From contig JAYSTR010000185.1 in the NCBI GenBank assembly GCA_043719555.1, positions 1 through 7,677 of the forward strand: 7,677 nt of DNA, read 5' to 3'. Numbering within the stretch: the first letter of the stretch is position 1; each line of letters opens with the position of its first letter. Source of the DNA: UBA4416 sp043719555. GTDB taxonomy: Bacteria; Bacteroidota; Bacteroidia; B-17B0; Aurantibacillaceae. A model generated the notes under the pieces. The model was not told where the DNA came from. It made no database searches and worked only from the letters and a program-made list of their open reading frames with translations. This document shows positions 6,180 to 7,677 of the stretch, in pieces. The translations under genes were made by a program, and so were the position numbers.

Positions 6180-7103
6180 TTATACTAAAGAAATATCAAA
6201 CTGAACTAAATCAATAAATTCTTGTACACGCTCTTCAACCTCTTTTTGAGATAAGTTTAACAAACGCTCAGTTCCAAATTTTTCAACTGTAAAGCTAGCC
6301 ATAGCAGAACCAAAAATAATAGCGCGTTTCATGTTTTCAAAACTGATATCTTTTGTTTTTGCTAAATAACCAATAAAGCCACCTGCAAAGCTATCTCCAG
6401 CTCCTGTCGGGTCAAATACTTCTTCTAATGGCAATGCTGGCGCAAAAAACACTTCGTCCTTATTAAATAATAAAGCACCGTGCTCACCTTTTTTAATAAC
6501 TAAAACTTTTGGCCCCATAGTTAATATTTTTTGTGCCGCTTTAACTAATGAGTATTCTCCAGATAACTGGCGAGCTTCAGAGTCATTGATAGTTAATACA
6601 TCAATTCCTTTTAAAGTCTCCATTAATTCTTCCATTGCAATATCCATCCAAAAATTCATTGTATCTAATACAATTAATTTCGGGCGTTTAGCTAATTGAC
6701 TTAAAACTTGTTGCTGAACTTTAGGCATTAAATTACCTAACATTAAAAAATCAACTTCTTTGCAGCTATCAGGTAAAATAGGATTAAAATCTGCTAATAC
6801 ATTTAATTGAGTATCTAATGTGTCGCGAGAGTTCATATCATTATGGTAACGACCGCTCCAAAAAAAGGATTTCTCACCTTTTTTTATTTGTAAACCACTA
6901 AGATCAATGCCTTTACCCGTTAAGGTATTTAAAAAATCTTGAGGAAAATCATCACCAACCACTGAAACTAAACTAATGTTTTTATCAAAATAAGATGCTG
7001 CTAAACCAATGTAACTTGCTGCACCACCAACAATTTTATCTGTTTTGCCAAAAGGCGTTTCTATAGCGTCAAATGCTACTGTACCAACTACTAAAAGACT
7101 CAT
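6180..7103 (-). CDS. PfkB-family (ribokinase-like) sugar or nucleoside kinase
   Basis: A 307-residue cytoplasmic kinase of the ribokinase/PfkB superfamily, which phosphorylates a sugar or nucleoside hydroxyl using ATP. The N-terminal substrate-binding signature is IVGGAASYIGLAASYF (24-39) with Gly26-Gly27. INDSEARQL (172-180) holds the NxxE motif (Asn173, Glu176) linked to Mg/phosphate binding. KKGEHGA (204-210) precedes the ATP site, and FDPTGAGDSFAGG (230-242) is the PfkB signature 2 with Asp237 as the likely catalytic base. Length and motif order are complete. Very similar proteins are widespread in flavobacteria and annotated only as PfkB carbohydrate kinases. I recall some lying near purine biosynthesis genes, but none is here. 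The substrate is unknown: ribokinase, adenosine kinase and fructokinase activities remain possible. It is monocistronic, with a candidate -7 box at 7127-7134, and shares a terminator with DUF58. Confidence 0.92.
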   Translation of the reverse strand: MSLLVVGTVAFDAIETPFGKTDKIVGGAASYIGLAASYFDKNISLVSVVGDDFPQDFLNTLTGKGIDLSGLQIKKGEKSFFWSGRYHNDMNSRDTLDTQLNVLADFNPILPDSCKEVDFLMLGNLMPKVQQQVLSQLAKRPKLIVLDTMNFWMDIAMEELMETLKGIDVLTINDSEARQLSGEYSLVKAAQKILTMGPKVLVIKKGEHGALLFNKDEVFFAPALPLEEVFDPTGAGDSFAGGFIGYLAKTKDISFENMKRAIIFGSAMASFTVEKFGTERLLNLSQKEVEERVQEFIDLVQFDISLV

Positions 7104-7126
7104 ATTTATTTTTTTAAAATTTTTTT

Positions 7127-7134
7127 CAAATATA
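7127..7134 (-). promoter_or_regulatory. Candidate -7 element (TATATTTG) of the PfkB kinase gene
   Basis: On the minus strand TATATTTG matches TAnnTTTG exactly and sits 24 nt upstream of the ATG. This would give a short, A/T-rich leader of about 18 nt. No clear TTG occurs at 19-23 nt upstream, so only half of the promoter consensus is present. It abuts the -33 element of the divergent tRNA promoter. Confidence 0.45.
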
Positions 7135-7165
7135 TTGTTTATTTACGAAAAAGATATTAAATTTG
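7135..7165 (+). promoter_or_regulatory. Promoter of tRNA-Asn
   Basis: TTG (7135-7137) and TAAATTTG (7158-7165) are separated by 20 nt, an exact Bacteroidota-type -33/-7 pair. Transcription should start near 7170, giving a leader of about 17-19 nt before the mature tRNA. Confidence 0.75.
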
Positions 7166-7187
7166 TGCTCCCTTTTGGGAAAAGGAT

Positions 7188-7261
7188 TCCTTTTTAGCTC
7201 AGCTGGTTAGAGCACATGACTGTTAATCATGGGGTCCCTGGTTCGAGCCCAGGAGGGGGAG
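7188..7261 (+). tRNA. tRNA-Asn (anticodon GTT)
   Basis: The 74-nt cloverleaf is complete. The acceptor TCCTTTT (7188-7194) pairs with AGGGGGA (7254-7260), with three G-U pairs. The D arm is GCTC/GAGC. The anticodon stem CATGA (7215-7219)/TCATG (7227-7231) holds loop CTGTTAA with GTT at 7222-7224. The T arm CCTGG/CCAGG has loop TTCGAGC. The discriminator is G (7261), as expected for bacterial tRNA-Asn. CCA is not encoded (CAA follows), so it must be added by the nucleotidyltransferase. It is a single tRNA gene, not part of a cluster. Confidence 0.97.
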
Positions 7262-7269
7262 CAATTTCA

Positions 7270-7304
7270 AAAATGCCATCGTAACTGATGGCATTTTGCT
7301 TTTT
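7270..7304 (+). terminator. Rho-independent terminator of tRNA-Asn
   Basis: AAAATGCCATC (7270-7280) pairs perfectly with GATGGCATTTT (7287-7297) around a 6-nt loop, followed by GCTTTTT. It begins 8 nt after the tRNA and ends its transcript. Confidence 0.9.
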
Positions 7305-7566
7305 ATACCTTTAAAAATCAATGATTATCTCGGTGCTTTACCTGAATCCTTCAATGATTGTGTTGGTTCGATACCTATTAAGCCTTACATTTGAACTGGA
7401 TTTGATTTCCACTCTGAATTTTTCTTAATTCAAAATCAAGAATTCATCGAGGCGACCTGACCAGGATGAATTATTACAGCCTCATTCAAACATTCTAATT
7501 GGCAATAGCACGAAATATTGTGTGCATTGAATTACTTTTTGAAAAACTAATTTAAAATCGAAAAAA
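7305..7566. other. Spacer of about 260 bp without a convincing gene
   Basis: No RNA gene or plausible coding frame is seen. A 35-codon ORF (7321-7428) has no family resemblance. The nonamer TCAATGATT occurs at 7319-7327 and 7351-7359, and CCTG-AC-CAGG forms a small inverted repeat near 7457-7466. The spacer must hold the promoter and leader of the gene starting at 7567. TACTTTTTG at 7533-7541 is one nucleotide off the -7 consensus, but no well-spaced TTG accompanies it. Confidence 0.5.
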
Positions 7567-7677
7567 ATGATAAAAAATTACTTATTAGCGCTAATGGTAT
7601 TGAATTGCCTGGTTGCAAATGTAAAAGCACAAGCCCCTAACTGGCAATGGGCAAAATCAATTGGCGGAACGGGAGCT
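7567..7677 (+). CDS. Secreted protein, probably SBBP/beta-propeller repeat type (partial at 3')
   Basis: An open frame of 37 codons runs off the window end. The N-terminus is a clear Sec signal peptide: MIKNYLL, a hydrophobic core, then NVKAQA, with cleavage probably after the Ala of VKA or near it. The mature start, PNWQWAKSIGGTGA, resembles the opening of SBBP-type beta-propeller repeat proteins of Bacteroidota, in which units like W-x-W-A-K-S-I-G-G recur along the chain. Such proteins often end in a type IX secretion sorting domain, but that end is outside the window. The ATG at 7567 is preceded by an A-rich leader (ATCGAAAAAA), typical here. The signal peptide is well supported; the family call rests on only about 14 residues. 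Confidence 0.7.
   Translation, partial: MIKNYLLALMVLNCLVANVKAQAPNWQWAKSIGGTGA

Noticed and set aside
7188..7300. tRNA-Asn 3' end as an integration site for a mobile element
   Set aside because: No duplicated tRNA 3' segment or integrase gene is present in the sequence that follows; the tRNA is followed by a normal terminator.
7319..7359. Direct repeat TCATGATT-like nonamer (TCAATGATT twice, 32 bp apart) as a possible insertion or attachment site
   Set aside because: Nine bases repeated once in AT-rich sequence is weak evidence, and no integrase, transposase or tRNA-end duplication accompanies it.
7321..7428. A 35-codon ORF between tRNA-Asn and the terminal secreted protein
   Set aside because: It is short, has no recognisable motif or promoter, and follows directly after the tRNA terminator; an open frame of this length is expected by chance.

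Overview
The window looks like chromosomal DNA of an AT-rich member of the Bacteroidota, probably a Flavobacteriia-like lineage. Three things point there. Promoters match the Bacteroidota consensus (TTG about 19-20 nt upstream of TAnnTTTG), best seen before the HU gene and the tRNA. Starts are preceded by A-rich leaders rather than Shine-Dalgarno sequences. The gene complement also fits: a PfkB kinase of the type common in flavobacteria, a DUF4349 lipoprotein, an SBBP-like secreted protein, and a structured intergenic element resembling those scattered through flavobacterial genomes. No phage, transposase, CRISPR or integrase signal is visible.

Layout from left to right: (1) the 3' end of a leucine-rich-repeat protein (1-210), followed 14 bp later by a small monohaem cytochrome c lipoprotein (225-749). 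(2) A convergent junction holding a compact structured element that folds on paper as a three-way junction (841-928). (3) A minus-strand SLC13/DASS anion symporter (936-2405). (4) A divergent spacer, then methionyl-tRNA formyltransferase fmt (2573-3514), followed by a DUF4349 lipoprotein with a C-terminal membrane helix (3647-4537). (5) A 259-bp spacer with several palindromes and a textbook promoter driving an HU-type nucleoid protein (4797-5078), closed by a strong terminator. (6) An orphan DUF58 protein (5179-6105), convergent with a minus-strand PfkB sugar kinase (6180-7103); the two share one perfect bidirectional terminator. (7) A divergent promoter region, tRNA-Asn(GTT) (7188-7261) with its own terminator, a 270-bp stretch without a convincing gene, and the first 37 codons of a secreted protein that runs off the end.

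Most genes appear to be separate transcription units with their own terminators, not one pathway operon. They cover translation initiation (fmt, tRNA-Asn), nucleoid structure (HU), carboxylate uptake (SLC13), electron transfer (cytochrome c) and envelope functions (DUF4349, DUF58, the terminal secreted protein). I found no coherent novel multi-gene system. The most interesting material is non-coding: the structured element at 841-928, the palindrome cluster before HU, and the tRNA-Asn leader that can pair with the tRNA's own acceptor strand.
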